The notes: generated by a model not told the origin, from the letters alone. A stretch of 64,000 bases of DNA from Chryseobacterium rhizosphaerae (GCF_003385455.1 NZ_QNUF01000013.1:62001-126000), one strand, 5' to 3'; shown: positions 1-9,144, counted from the stretch's first letter. Numbers and translations: made by a program.

Positions 1-2427
1 GGATTAGGGGTTTTTTCTAATAGAAAATATTTAAAATCTGCAAGAATTGTTGGGGATGTTTTAGGTAAATATCACCCGCACGGAGACTCCTCTGTATATG
101 ATGCAATGGTGAGAATGGCTCAGAACTGGAGCTTGCGTTATCCTCAAGTGGATGGCCAGGGTAACTTCGGTTCAATGGATGGTGACCCACCAGCAGCAAT
201 GCGTTATACTGAGGCAAGATTAAAGAAGATCTCTGATGAGATTCTTTCAGACCTTGATAAAGAAACAGTTGATTTTCAGAATAACTTTGATGACAGTTTA
301 CAGGAGCCAACAGTAATGCCAACTAAAGTTCCCAACCTTTTGGTAAACGGAACTTCAGGGATTGCAGTAGGTATGGCCACCAATATGGCACCTCATAACT
401 TATCAGAATCTATAGATGCTATCTGTGCCTATATTGATAACAGAGAAATAACAATTGATGAGCTGATGCAGCATATCATTGCTCCGGATTTTCCTACAGG
501 TGGAATTATCTATGGATATGACGGGGTAAGAGATGCTTTCCATACAGGAAGAGGTAGAGTTGTTTTGAGAGCTAAAGTAAGCTTTGATGAAATTGGAAAC
601 AGAAATGCAATTATTGTAACTGAGATCCCTTATCAGGTGAACAAGGCGGAAATGATTGCCAGAACTGCTGAACTCGTTAAAGATGATAAAATCCCTGGTA
701 TCTATGAGATCAGAGATGAATCAGACAGAAACGGACTTCGTGTTGTTTATGAATTGAAGAATGACGCTATTCCGAATGTTGTCCTAAACTTATTGTACAA
801 ATATACAGCACTTCAGACTTCTTTCAGTGTTAACAATATTGCTTTGGTACACGGAAGACCGGAACAGCTGAATCTTAAAGATATCATTCACCACTTCGTA
901 GAGCACAGACATGAAGTAATTGTAAGAAGAACTCAGTTTGAGCTTAAAAAAGCTAAAGAAAGAGCTCATATCTTGGAAGGATTCATGAAAGTGATCGGAA
1001 CTCAGGATGCTCTGGACAGAGCAATTTCTATTATCCGTCATAGTGCCAATCCTCAGGGAGCAAAAGAAGGCCTAATCGAGGCATTTGAGCTTTCAGAAAT
1101 TCAGGCTCAGGCGATTCTGGATCTTAGATTAGCCCGTTTAACAGGAATGGAGCTTGATAAAATCCGTGATGAGTATGATGCCATTATGAAAGAGATTCAG
1201 AATTTGGAAGATATCTTAGCGAATGAGCCAAGAAGATTCGAAATTATCAAAGAAGAATTACTTGAGATCAAAGAAAAATATGGTGACGAAAGAAGAACGG
1301 AGATAGATTATTCAGGAGGAGAAATGTCTATTGAAGATATTATTCCAAATGAGTCTGTCGTTCTTACTATTTCGCACGCAGGATATGTTAAGAGAACTTC
1401 ACTTTCAGAATACAAAATTCAAAGTAGAGGAGGTGTAGGAAACAGAGCCGCAACGACAAGGGATGAAGACTTCCTGGAGTACATTGTTTCTGCTACCAAC
1501 CACCAATATATGCTGTTCTTTACAGAAAAAGGAAGATGTTATTGGTTAAGAGTATTTGAAATTCCTGAAGGTTCTAAAACTTCAAAAGGAAGAGCGGTAC
1601 AAAACCTTATCAACATTGAACCGGATGATAAAATCAAAGCGTATATCAGAACCAACAACCTGAAAGATTCCGAATATGTAAACCAAATGAGCGTAGTGAT
1701 GGTAACTAAAAACGGTACCATTAAGAAAACGTCACTTGAAGCTTATTCAAGACCAAGGGTTAATGGGGTTAACGCTATTGAGATCAGAGATAATGACCAA
1801 TTATTAGGAGCTTACCTTACAAATGGTACTTCCCAGATTATGATTGCTACCAAAAATGGTAAGTGTATCCGTTTCCCTGAAGAAAAAGTAAGAGAAGTAG
1901 GTAGAGGATCTATCGGGGTGAGAGGAATTGCTCTTGAAGAAGGTGACGAAGCAATTGGTATGATTGTTGTGAATGATGTGGAGAACGAAACAGTACTTGT
2001 GGTATCTGAAAAAGGATACGGAAAAAGAACTGCAGTAGAAGACTACAGAATTACAAACAGAGGAGGAAAAGGAGTTATTACCCTAAACATTACCGAGAAA
2101 ACAGGAAATCTGATTGCTATTCAGAATGTAACAGATGAAGATGGATTGATGATCATCAATAAATCCGGAGTTGCTATCAGAATGGGAATGGATGAAATGA
2201 GAGTAATGGGTAGAAATACACAGGGAGTAAAAGTAATCAACCTTAAGAAGAATGACGAAATTGCAGCAATTGCAAAAGTAGAAATGGATAAAGATGTAGA
2301 AGAAGAAATTGAAGAGGGAGAAGAAGGAATAGAAATTGTAACTGATAACCAGGAAAATGATGGAGCACCTCAGGCTGAAAAAGAAAATACAGCAGAGGAA
2401 AATGAGAATTCTGATTCTGAAGAATAA
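1..2427 (+). CDS. gyrA: DNA gyrase subunit A, 5' truncated by the window edge
   Basis: The reading frame is open from base 1 and lacks roughly the first 50 codons. It encodes the breakage-reunion subunit of the tetramer that supercoils DNA. The quinolone-resistance region is near the start, with HGDSSVYD and then RYTEARL, which holds the catalytic tyrosine. Ser and Asp at the positions of E. coli S83 and D87 are the sensitive-type residues. The C-terminal beta-pinwheel repeats follow. The GyrA-box position reads QSRGGVG (near base 1415) instead of the usual QRRGGKG, although an NRGGKG lies further on. The protein ends in a long acidic tail rich in Glu and Asp. Identification is very safe. Confidence 0.98.
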   Translation, partial: GLGVFSNRKYLKSARIVGDVLGKYHPHGDSSVYDAMVRMAQNWSLRYPQVDGQGNFGSMDGDPPAAMRYTEARLKKISDEILSDLDKETVDFQNNFDDSLQEPTVMPTKVPNLLVNGTSGIAVGMATNMAPHNLSESIDAICAYIDNREITIDELMQHIIAPDFPTGGIIYGYDGVRDAFHTGRGRVVLRAKVSFDEIGNRNAIIVTEIPYQVNKAEMIARTAELVKDDKIPGIYEIRDESDRNGLRVVYELKNDAIPNVVLNLLYKYTALQTSFSVNNIALVHGRPEQLNLKDIIHHFVEHRHEVIVRRTQFELKKAKERAHILEGFMKVIGTQDALDRAISIIRHSANPQGAKEGLIEAFELSEIQAQAILDLRLARLTGMELDKIRDEYDAIMKEIQNLEDILANEPRRFEIIKEELLEIKEKYGDERRTEIDYSGGEMSIEDIIPNESVVLTISHAGYVKRTSLSEYKIQSRGGVGNRAATTRDEDFLEYIVSATNHQYMLFFTEKGRCYWLRVFEIPEGSKTSKGRAVQNLINIEPDDKIKAYIRTNNLKDSEYVNQMSVVMVTKNGTIKKTSLEAYSRPRVNGVNAIEIRDNDQLLGAYLTNGTSQIMIATKNGKCIRFPEEKVREVGRGSIGVRGIALEEGDEAIGMIVVNDVENETVLVVSEKGYGKRTAVEDYRITNRGGKGVITLNITEKTGNLIAIQNVTDEDGLMIINKSGVAIRMGMDEMRVMGRNTQGVKVINLKKNDEIAAIAKVEMDKDVEEEIEEGEEGIEIVTDNQENDGAPQAEKENTAEENENSDSEE

Positions 2428-2455
2428 ATTGTACAATTAATATAAAATAGTTATT

Positions 2456-3481
2456 ATGAAGAAACTTATTTTAGGTATGGCTATCGTAGCATCTTCTTTT
2501 GCTTTTGGACAGAAAAAAGATGTAAACGCTCAGCTTCAGGCGGCTAATACAGCTGCTATGGATGCCTATAATGCAAAAAATTATGCAGCTGCTGCCCCTA
2601 AGTTTGTAGAAGTTTATGACTTATTGAAGGCTAACGGTCAGGATAATAAGATCTATATGTATTATGCAGGGCTTAGTCATGCACTGGCAAACAATACTGA
2701 TCCTGCAATTAAAATATATAATGATCTTATCAATTCCGGATTTACTGGAGTAGAGACTACTTATACTGCAAAAGATAAGAAATCCGGACAGGTTGTTAAT
2801 TTAGATAAGGCTACCTGGGAGCTAATGAAAAAAAATACTGATTATTCAGATTTTAAAACTGAGCAGTCAAAAAGTATAGAGCCGGATCTGTATGAAACTT
2901 TAACTTCATTACTTCTTAGTGCAAAGAAAACAGATGAAGCTCTTGTTGTTATAGAAAAAGGATTGGCTAAATATCCTAATAACGCTAAGCTTAAAGAAGC
3001 TCAAAGTACTGCTTATTTCCAGTCTGGAAATACTGAAAAGTTTATTGGGACTCTAAAAGAACAGTTGGCTAAAAACCCTGCTGATGCTACAAACTGGTAT
3101 AACCTTGGGGTAATGCAGTCTAAGAATCCAGCAACAACAGCAGATGCCATTGAATCATTCAAAAAAGCAATAGAGGTTAAACCTACTATGGCAGAAGCAC
3201 ACCAAAACCTTGTGTATACTACTATTGGGGATGATTCTAAGATTGTAACTGAGATCAATGCTTTGAGAAAAGATAAGCCGGATGAAGCTACTAAATTGAT
3301 TGATGCTAGAAAAGAGAGATTTGCTAAAGCTTTACCTTATGCTGAAGCATGGTACAAAGCAGCACCTCAAAGTCTGGATGCCGTTTCTGCACTAAAAGAA
3401 ATCTATGTTGTTACAAAGAATATAGATAAAGTAAAAGAAATGAAAGCTAAAGAAACTGAGCTTAGTGCTAAAGCGAAATAA
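2456..3481 (+). CDS. Exported tetratricopeptide-repeat protein
   Basis: 341 residues with a signal peptide at about 1-18 ending in FAFGQ, so it is probably periplasmic or at the inner face of the outer membrane. The rest is helical with degenerate TPR units; the clearest runs from about residue 210 to 250 (NWYNLGVMQ ... AIESFKKAIEVKP). TPR proteins act as protein-binding scaffolds; no partner can be named here. It starts 28 bp after gyrA with no terminator between, so it may be partly co-transcribed with gyrA. A strong terminator follows. The family is widespread in Bacteroidota and its precise role is unknown. Confidence 0.85.
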   Translation: MKKLILGMAIVASSFAFGQKKDVNAQLQAANTAAMDAYNAKNYAAAAPKFVEVYDLLKANGQDNKIYMYYAGLSHALANNTDPAIKIYNDLINSGFTGVETTYTAKDKKSGQVVNLDKATWELMKKNTDYSDFKTEQSKSIEPDLYETLTSLLLSAKKTDEALVVIEKGLAKYPNNAKLKEAQSTAYFQSGNTEKFIGTLKEQLAKNPADATNWYNLGVMQSKNPATTADAIESFKKAIEVKPTMAEAHQNLVYTTIGDDSKIVTEINALRKDKPDEATKLIDARKERFAKALPYAEAWYKAAPQSLDAVSALKEIYVVTKNIDKVKEMKAKETELSAKAK

Positions 3482-3501
3482 TAGCTGTAAAGAAAATAAT
3501 G

Positions 3502-3539
3502 ATAAAGCCGGAACAGAAATGTTCCGGCTTTATTTTTTT
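3502..3539 (+). terminator. Rho-independent terminator after the TPR gene
   Basis: A perfect 13-bp stem (3502-3514 with 3521-3533) and a 6-nt loop are followed by a T-run. It closes the gyrA-TPR unit. Confidence 0.92.
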
Positions 3540-3610
3540 AGGACCACAAAGTCCTTATTTTTTGTAGCAGAGATCGATAAATTTCACCCCAAAAATTCTC
3601 TGTAATTCCG

Positions 3611-3618
3611 TATCTTTG
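3611..3618 (+). promoter_or_regulatory. Probable -7 box for menB
   Basis: TATCTTTG matches the Bacteroidota -7 consensus TANNTTTG and lies 18 bp before the menB ATG. No clear -33 TTG is seen at the normal distance. Confidence 0.55.
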
Positions 3619-3635
3619 AGAAAAATTTTTATAAG

Positions 3636-4472
3636 ATGATTGAGTGGAAAACCGTCAAAGAATACGAAGATATTACCTATAAAAAATGTAATGGAGTAGC
3701 AAGAATTGCTTTCAACAGACCGGAAGTACGTAACGCTTTCAGACCTAAAACAACTTCAGAATTATATGATGCTTTTTATGATGTCTATGAAGATCCTTCT
3801 ATAGGGGTGGTATTGCTTTCAGGAGAAGGACCAAGCCCGAAAGATGGAGGCTGGGCTTTTTGTAGTGGTGGAGACCAAAAAGCAAGAGGACACCAGGGAT
3901 ATGTGGGAGAAGACGGGAGGCATCGTTTGAATATTCTTGAAGTTCAGCGTTTGATCCGTTTTATGCCGAAAGTAGTTATCGCGGTTGTTCCGGGATGGGC
4001 TGTTGGTGGAGGCCACTCTCTTCACGTAGTATGTGACTTAACTTTAGCAAGTGAAGAACATGCAATTTTTAAGCAGACAGATGCTGATGTAACAAGTTTT
4101 GACGGCGGGTACGGATCTGCTTACCTTGCTAAAATGGTAGGACAGAAGAAAGCTCGTGAAATCTTCTTTTTAGGAAGAAATTACTCTGCTCAGGAAGCTC
4201 TTGAAATGGGAATGGTTAATAAAGTAGTTCCACATGCGGAATTAGAAGATACTGCCTATGAATGGGCACAGGAAATATTAGAGAAATCTCCAACCTCTAT
4301 CAGAATGCTGAAATTTGCAATGAACCTTACTGACGATGGTATGGTGGGGCAGCAGGTTTTTGCCGGTGAAGCTACACGTCTTGCCTATATGACGGAAGAA
4401 GCAAAAGAAGGAAGAAATGCCTTCCTTGAAAAAAGAAAACCGAACTTCGGAGAAGATCAATGGATATCATAA
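3636..4472 (+). CDS. menB: 1,4-dihydroxy-2-naphthoyl-CoA synthase
   Basis: 278 residues, normal for MenB. It is a crotonase-fold enzyme that cyclises o-succinylbenzoyl-CoA in menaquinone synthesis. Visible signatures are FNRPEVRNAFRP at the N-terminus, the oxyanion-hole region FCSGGDQKARG (about 80-90), GGGHSLHVVCDLTLAS (about 125-140) and the TSFDGGYGS segment typical of MenB. menA follows after an 88-bp spacer, so two steps of the pathway sit together. Menaquinone is the usual respiratory quinone in this phylum. Very safe call. Confidence 0.97.
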   Translation: MIEWKTVKEYEDITYKKCNGVARIAFNRPEVRNAFRPKTTSELYDAFYDVYEDPSIGVVLLSGEGPSPKDGGWAFCSGGDQKARGHQGYVGEDGRHRLNILEVQRLIRFMPKVVIAVVPGWAVGGGHSLHVVCDLTLASEEHAIFKQTDADVTSFDGGYGSAYLAKMVGQKKAREIFFLGRNYSAQEALEMGMVNKVVPHAELEDTAYEWAQEILEKSPTSIRMLKFAMNLTDDGMVGQQVFAGEATRLAYMTEEAKEGRNAFLEKRKPNFGEDQWIS

Positions 4473-4482
4473 ACTGTAAAAA

Positions 4483-4549
4483 GTACAAAGTAAAATGTAT
4501 TAATGATTCAACACATTAGACTTTTACTTTGTACATCATACATTTTACA
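4483..4549. repeat. Word-palindrome spacer between menB and menA
   Basis: GTACAAAGTAAAA (4483-4495) is inverted exactly as TTTTACTTTGTAC (4522-4534). A second pair, GTAAAATGTA (4490-4499) and TACATTTTAC (4540-4549), overlaps it. The arms are built from the same short words in permuted order. The spacer lies between two co-directional genes of one pathway and resembles the other word palindromes in the window in layout but not in sequence. Confidence 0.75.
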
Positions 4550-4560
4550 TTATACAAATT

Positions 4561-5490
4561 ATGACTGATTGGATAAAAGCCGCAAGGCTAAGAACACTGC
4601 CGCTTTCTTTAAGCGGAATTATTATGGGAGCTTTTATTGCAAAATGGAGGCTTTACAGAGAAGGGGGAACCTGGGACTGGAAAATTTTTGCATTGGCACT
4701 TCTGGTAACACTTTTATATCAGATTTTGTCAAATTATGCCAATGATTATGGCGATGGAGTAAAAGGAACAGATGCCAGGAGAATCAATGAAGCTGAATCA
4801 AGAGCTGTTGCCTCAGGAAAAATTACGGCCAAGCAGATGAAAAATGCAGTCATTCTTTTTGCAGCACTGTCTTTCATTGCTACAGTCGCTTTGCTGTATG
4901 TAGCTTTCATTCCAAACTATATGAACGAATTCTATATTTTCATAGGACTGGGAGTCGCAAGTATTTTAGCTGCTATTGGATATACAGTAGGTAAAAAACC
5001 TTACGGATATATGGGATTGGGAGACATCTTCGTATTTATCTTTTTTGGGCTGGTTTCTGTATGCGGAAGCTATTTCCTGTTTACCAAAACATTCAGCTGG
5101 GATATGCTGTTGCCGGGAACGGCAGTAGGGATGATGAGTATGGCTGTTTTAAACCTTAACAATATGAGGGATATTGAAAGCGATAAACTATCAGGAAAAA
5201 ATAGTTTTGCCTTAAGGATCGGGTTTAAAAATGCAATGATCTATGAAATGATCCTTTTACAACTTCCTTTGGTATTGATCCTTATATTTTTAGGAGTTAA
5301 CGGGTTTATACAGGCTCAGAACTATTATGTATTTATTGTAATGATCCTGTTGTTTCCGCTTGCAAAATTAAGGAGAAGTATAATGTCGGTAAAAGAACCT
5401 AAAGAATTAGATCAGTATCTGAAGCAGGTGGGTATCATGACTTTCATTATGGCAATCCTTACGGCAGCAGGGCTTAATTTATTTCACTAA
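4561..5490 (+). CDS. menA: 1,4-dihydroxy-2-naphthoate polyprenyltransferase
   Basis: 309 residues with about eight or nine hydrophobic helices. This UbiA-family membrane enzyme prenylates and decarboxylates dihydroxynaphthoate to demethylmenaquinone. The first prenyl-diphosphate motif is seen as NYANDYGDGVKGTD (about 58-72) and the second as NMRDIESDKLSGK (about 200-213). The N-terminus AARLRTLPLSLSG is typical of MenA. It lies downstream of menB and has an SRPBCC gene 18 bp after it in the same direction. Very safe. Confidence 0.96.
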   Translation: MTDWIKAARLRTLPLSLSGIIMGAFIAKWRLYREGGTWDWKIFALALLVTLLYQILSNYANDYGDGVKGTDARRINEAESRAVASGKITAKQMKNAVILFAALSFIATVALLYVAFIPNYMNEFYIFIGLGVASILAAIGYTVGKKPYGYMGLGDIFVFIFFGLVSVCGSYFLFTKTFSWDMLLPGTAVGMMSMAVLNLNNMRDIESDKLSGKNSFALRIGFKNAMIYEMILLQLPLVLILIFLGVNGFIQAQNYYVFIVMILLFPLAKLRRSIMSVKEPKELDQYLKQVGIMTFIMAILTAAGLNLFH

Positions 5491-5508
5491 ATCTAAAAAT
5501 ATATTATC

Positions 5509-5955
5509 ATGAGTTCTACAATCTATGTTGAAGCGCAAATGCTTATCAGAAAATCGATTGAAGATGTTTTTGAAGCATTCATCAATCCTGAATTGACGAC
5601 TAATTTTTGGTTTACAAAATCTACCGGAAAATTAGAAGAGGGTAAAACCATAATCTGGGAATGGGAAATGTACGGCGTAAAATCCGAGGTGAAAGTTCAT
5701 CAGATTATTCCTAACCAACTGATTAAAACAGAATGGGGAGAGCCTTCAACGCATGTAGATTATGAATTCAGAGTAATGGAAAAAGGAACCCTTGTTGTTA
5801 TTAAAAGCTATGGATTCAGCCAAACCGGCGAAGATCTTTTAAAAATAATCAATGATAATACAGGTGGTTTTACCACAGTTTTAGATGGCTGTAAAGCTTA
5901 CCTGGAACATGGAATCAACCTGAGGCTGATTGAGGATAAATTTCCTCAAAAATAG
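5509..5955 (+). CDS. SRPBCC (AHSA1-like) domain protein
   Basis: 148 residues forming one START/Bet v1-like domain. The pattern FINPELTTNFWFTKSTGKLEEGKT is typical of the AHSA1-like branch of bacterial SRPBCC proteins, which bind hydrophobic ligands or act as small stress factors. No signal peptide is visible, so it should be cytosolic. It starts 18 bp after menA and is probably in the same transcript; 5 bp separate it from the next small gene. A ligand cannot be assigned from sequence. Confidence 0.82.
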   Translation: MSSTIYVEAQMLIRKSIEDVFEAFINPELTTNFWFTKSTGKLEEGKTIIWEWEMYGVKSEVKVHQIIPNQLIKTEWGEPSTHVDYEFRVMEKGTLVVIKSYGFSQTGEDLLKIINDNTGGFTTVLDGCKAYLEHGINLRLIEDKFPQK

Positions 5956-5960
5956 ACAAT

Positions 5961-6248
5961 ATGAAGACCGTTTTAAAAGTAACTTCTTGTATATCTATCG
6001 CTTTAGCCTTATCTCTTGTTTATTATTTAATTCAAGAGCTAATGGGAGGTATGTCAATGCTTGAAATTGATTTTATTCCCGCCTTGATTACCTTGATAAT
6101 TATTTCTAATGCCGTTTTAGGGTTTTATGTATTAGCTGGAAAATTACAACCAATGAAACCATTATTGGTACTCCAGATTTTAATAATAATACCAACATGC
6201 CTGTTGATTTATGAGTTTTTTTTGAAATCACCAATGGGATGTTCTTAA
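5961..6248 (+). CDS. Small hydrophobic membrane protein, unknown function
   Basis: 95 residues with three predicted membrane helices (about 7-28, 36-58 and 66-86) and almost no soluble part. I do not recognise the family. It starts 5 bp after the SRPBCC gene, so it is probably the last gene of a menA operon. The next spacer carries a long imperfect inverted repeat. Codon use looks like that of its neighbours. Confidence 0.6.
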   Translation: MKTVLKVTSCISIALALSLVYYLIQELMGGMSMLEIDFIPALITLIIISNAVLGFYVLAGKLQPMKPLLVLQILIIIPTCLLIYEFFLKSPMGCS

Positions 6249-6257
6249 ATTAAAAAG

Positions 6258-6339
6258 ACGCAGATGACAAGAATATTTTTACAAAGGTCACTAGCATAAT
6301 ATTGTGCTATTTGTGAAAATCATTTGAGTCATTTGTGTT
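6258..6339. repeat. Word-palindrome spacer
   Basis: The left arm starting ACGCAGATGAC (6258) and running to about 6296 is an imperfect inverse of 6304-6339. The reverse complement of the right arm reads ACACAAATGACTC and then ATTTTCACAAATAGCAC. Word order is preserved (CAGATGAC, TTTTTACAAA, TAGCA), but there are several mismatches and small indels. It fills the gap between two plus-strand genes. Confidence 0.65.
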
Positions 6340-6366
6340 GAATAATAATTGAAAATTAAATTGAAA

Positions 6367-7053
6367 ATGAAAATACAATTCTTAGGGCAAAATTGCTTCT
6401 TGTTCACCTATAAGGACAAAACAATTTTGAGTGACCCTTTCTACAATTACAAAAAAGCGGAGTCAGGATTTGACATTACTGCTCAAAAAATCGACTATAT
6501 TCTGTTGACACATGCTCATGGTGATCATATCGCTGATGTGGGTGAAGTGTTGCAATATTATCCGGAAGCTACCATAATTGGAGTTCCTGAAGTATGTGGT
6601 TATTTTAAATCAGCGAAAAATACAGACGATGTCAACTTAGGAGGATCGGCAAAAATCGACGATCTTAAAATTTCCATGGTTCCGGCTCACCATACGAGTT
6701 CTTTTCCGGATGGGAGCTATGGAGGGGTTCCTGTAGGGTATATCTTCAGACTTCCTGAGGGTAAAAACATCTATTTGGCTGGTGATACAGGAGTAATGGC
6801 TGATATGGAGCTGTTTCCAAGATTATACGGGAATATAGATCTTTCCATACTTCCTATTGGGAGCCACTACACGATGTGTCCGAGAAAAGCTTCTTTTGCA
6901 GCAGCAGAATTATTAAAGACACCAAAAGTAATCGGTTGCCATTTTGATACTTTCCCTGCAATTGAAATTAATCATGAAAGTGCATTAAAGCATTTTGCAG
7001 ACAGAAATGTAGAACTTGTTTTACCAAAATTGGGAGAGGAGTTCGAATTTTAA
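6367..7053 (+). CDS. UPF0173-type metal-dependent hydrolase
   Basis: 228 residues from the ATG at 6367. An in-frame TTG at 6349 would add six residues, but MKIQFLGQNCF fits the usual start of the family. Metallo-beta-lactamase fold: THAHGDH (about 53-59) is the metal-binding HxHxDH motif, with PAHHTS, LAGDTGVM and GCHFDTFP supplying the later ligands. The family is COG2220 (YtkL-like) with unknown substrates. It is cytosolic. It stands alone after the palindromic spacer, and the SRP RNA gene faces it from the other strand. Confidence 0.88.
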   Translation: MKIQFLGQNCFLFTYKDKTILSDPFYNYKKAESGFDITAQKIDYILLTHAHGDHIADVGEVLQYYPEATIIGVPEVCGYFKSAKNTDDVNLGGSAKIDDLKISMVPAHHTSSFPDGSYGGVPVGYIFRLPEGKNIYLAGDTGVMADMELFPRLYGNIDLSILPIGSHYTMCPRKASFAAAELLKTPKVIGCHFDTFPAIEINHESALKHFADRNVELVLPKLGEEFEF

Positions 7054-7155
7054 AAAATTGGGGTAATCTGAAAATTAGAAAATGATGTGTAAGGTATTAA
7101 AAACAAAAAAAGATAATTATCAAATTACCTCTCTCAACTTAAACCAAAAAAAAAT

Positions 7156-7248
7156 GGCAAGCTACCTAAATCACACCGCTACGACCGATTACCTTTGCTG
7201 CGTTCCCACCCTGGAGGATTCTCAGGAGCTGGTTGTTTAGGACTTGCC
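7156..7248 (-). ncRNA. ffs: Bacterial small signal recognition particle RNA (4.5S type)
   Basis: Read on the minus strand, the ends GGCAAG and CTTGCC, then TCCTAAA and TTTAGG, form the closing helix. The apex is GTG-GGAA-CGC, i.e. the conserved GGAA tetraloop, followed by AGCA of the symmetric loop that binds Ffh. Length is about 93 nt. An A-run on the plus strand (7141-7155) gives a U-run at the RNA 3' end. The RNA guides Ffh to nascent membrane and secreted proteins. Recognition is by motif and fold only. Confidence 0.9.
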
Positions 7249-7252
7249 GTTG

Positions 7253-7282
7253 CAAAGGTAGGAATAATTTATAAACTTCAAA
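7253..7282 (-). promoter_or_regulatory. Promoter of the SRP RNA gene
   Basis: On the minus strand TTG (7281-7279), an 18-nt gap and then TACCTTTG (7260-7253) match the Bacteroidota -33/-7 pattern. The box ends 4 nt before the first base of the RNA helix, as expected for a start there. Confidence 0.8.
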
Positions 7283-7381
7283 ACTTTATCAAAGAAAATT
7301 TGTTGAAAAAATGCAGTGGTAGAGCTAAACAGCTGACATCTAGGAGAATAATTTTTCAACTTTTTTCTTAAAAAATTAAAT

Positions 7382-7978
7382 ATGACGAAAAGTCCATCAA
7401 CATTAGGAATTATACTTTTTATCGCTACAATGATCATTTTCTTTGTAGTGTATTCATTTTTCTCAGGAATCAATTATTTTGATATATCACTGAAAGCCAA
7501 TGCTTTCGTGTTGCCTGTCATCTATGCTGCTACAGCATTCTGGTCTGTAAAATCATATTGGAATAACCATAAAATGGGTTTTAGAGAAGCTTTCAAGAGA
7601 GCATTTGTTCCGATGTTTATCGGAGGAATCCTTTCTATTTTCAGTATTTATGCTTTCTTAAATTTTGCAGATACGGATGCTAAAAAGCTGCTGAATTACC
7701 AATATGTCCAAAGACAAAAATCAGAATTGGATACAGAATATACTTCTGCAAGAAAGATTTTAAAACATCAAAAAGACATTGATGAGCTGGATCAGAAATA
7801 CAAAGAGAGGTTACAAAGCTTCACTCCAGAGGCTGTAAAAGGAAAAGATATGCTTACCGCAAGTCATTTTTCAGGATATTTTGCAGCAATTCTTATATTT
7901 TACGTAGTTTTGTCGGTGTTTTTCGGTGCGTTTTTCAGAACAAAGACAATTCAGCCAGAAGAAACAAATCAAGCCTAA
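7382..7978 (+). CDS. DUF4199 membrane protein
   Basis: 198 residues. Four hydrophobic helices (about 8-29, 38-56, 74-92 and 160-182) are split by a charged helical stretch (about 95-150). The layout and the segments NAFVLPVIYAATAFWSVKSYW and GFREAFKRAF fit DUF4199, a Bacteroidota family of unknown function. The gene sits 17 bp upstream of a glycosyltransferase and is probably co-transcribed with it. The function is not known. Confidence 0.75.
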   Translation: MTKSPSTLGIILFIATMIIFFVVYSFFSGINYFDISLKANAFVLPVIYAATAFWSVKSYWNNHKMGFREAFKRAFVPMFIGGILSIFSIYAFLNFADTDAKKLLNYQYVQRQKSELDTEYTSARKILKHQKDIDELDQKYKERLQSFTPEAVKGKDMLTASHFSGYFAAILIFYVVLSVFFGAFFRTKTIQPEETNQA

Positions 7979-7995
7979 TTTTTATTAAAAATTAA

Positions 7996-8946
7996 ATGAA
8001 TTTATCTATAGTTATTCCGTTACTGAACGAAGAAGACTCTCTGGAAGAGCTTTTTTCAAGAATTGATAAGGTCTGCACAACCGGTAATCTATCTTATGAG
8101 ATCTGGTTTGTAGATGATGGAAGTACGGATTTATCGTGGAGTATTATTGAGAATTTAAAAGTACAATACCCTCAGATCCACGCAATTAAATTTTCCAGAA
8201 ATTACGGAAAATCACAGGCACTTCATGCTGCTTTTGAAAGAACAAACGGAGATGTGGTGATCACCATGGATGCCGATTTACAGGACTTTCCCGAAGAAAT
8301 TCCTGAACTCTACAATATGGTAATTAATGATAATTATGATATTGTTTCCGGTTGGAAGAAGAAGCGTTTTGATAATGTGATGACAAAAAATATCCCATCA
8401 AAACTGTTTAATGCGGCAGCAAGAAAAGTTTCCGGAGTTGAACTTCATGATTTCAATTGTGGTTTGAAAGCCTACAAAAGACAAGTGGTAAAATCCATCG
8501 ACGTATATGGAGATATGCATCGTTATATTCCGGTATTGGCTGCCAATGCAGGATTCCGAAGAATTACAGAAAAAGAAGTAAAGCACCAGGCAAGACCTTA
8601 TGGAACTTCCAAATTTGGAACAGAAAGATTTATCAGAGGTTTCCTGGACTTAGTAACCCTTTGGTTTGTAAGTCGTTTTGGAGGAAGACCTATGCATTTC
8701 TTTGGTGCCGTAGGAACGGTAATGTTCATTTTCGGTTTTCTTTCAGCATTGTGGCTGGGAGTTTCAAAGCTGATTGATGTGGCCAGAGGAATTTATGGAC
8801 ATTTAATTACCAATAATCCTTGGTTCTATATTGCATTAACAATGATGATCATGGGAACCTTACTGTTTGTGGCAGGGTTCTTGGGAGAAATGATCATCAG
8901 AACCAACCGTGAGCATAAGAATTATAATATTGATGATGTGATATAA
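7996..8946 (+). CDS. Family 2 glycosyltransferase, GtrB/polyprenol-phosphate sugar type
   Basis: 316 residues. The N-terminal GT-A domain has VDDGSTD (about 40-46) and TMDADLQDFPEEIPEL (about 91-106), whose DAD is the metal-binding motif of the DPM1/GtrB group. Two membrane helices follow near 235-260 and 275-302. Such enzymes move a sugar from a nucleotide donor onto a polyprenyl phosphate at the cytoplasmic face. It follows the DUF4199 gene by 17 bp. The sugar cannot be deduced. Confidence 0.9.
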   Translation: MNLSIVIPLLNEEDSLEELFSRIDKVCTTGNLSYEIWFVDDGSTDLSWSIIENLKVQYPQIHAIKFSRNYGKSQALHAAFERTNGDVVITMDADLQDFPEEIPELYNMVINDNYDIVSGWKKKRFDNVMTKNIPSKLFNAAARKVSGVELHDFNCGLKAYKRQVVKSIDVYGDMHRYIPVLAANAGFRRITEKEVKHQARPYGTSKFGTERFIRGFLDLVTLWFVSRFGGRPMHFFGAVGTVMFIFGFLSALWLGVSKLIDVARGIYGHLITNNPWFYIALTMMIMGTLLFVAGFLGEMIIRTNREHKNYNIDDVI

Positions 8947-9010
8947 GGATAATATATTTGATGATGTGTAATTATAATGTTTATTTTAAAACAATCATCT
9001 GATATATGAC

Positions 9011-9060
9011 CATTCCCTTCCTTTGGAGAGATGGCAAATCGTAGATTTGACGGGTGGTCC
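9011..9060. repeat. Degenerate palindromic intergenic repeat
   Basis: CCATTCCC near 9011 and CGGGTGGTCC at 9051-9060 are rough inverses around an inner AAATC-GTA-GATTT stem (9036-9048). It resembles the CCCC/GGGGTGG palindromes common between genes in this phylum, but is decayed. Confidence 0.45.
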
Positions 9061-9085
9061 AATATATATTCTATCTCAATAAAAT

Positions 9086-9120
9086 AAAAAATACCTCAGA
9101 AATTTTCTGAGGTATTTTTT
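9086..9120 (+). terminator. Terminator after the glycosyltransferase
   Basis: A nearly perfect palindrome centred at 9103 (TACCTCAGAAA with TTTCTGAGGTA) is flanked by an A-run and a T-run. A TANNTTTG box (TATTTTTG, 9120-9127) begins at its last base and may serve the next gene. Confidence 0.9.
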
Positions 9121-9144
9121 ATTTTTGCAGAAATTAATAATCAA

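Noticed and set aside
7237..7473. 78-residue open frame on the minus strand
   Set aside because: It overlaps the SRP RNA promoter and the start of the DUF4199 gene and has no motif.
8457..8777. 106-residue open frame on the plus strand inside the glycosyltransferase
   Set aside because: Out-of-frame shadow of a well-supported glycosyltransferase gene; rich in Arg and Trp without pattern.
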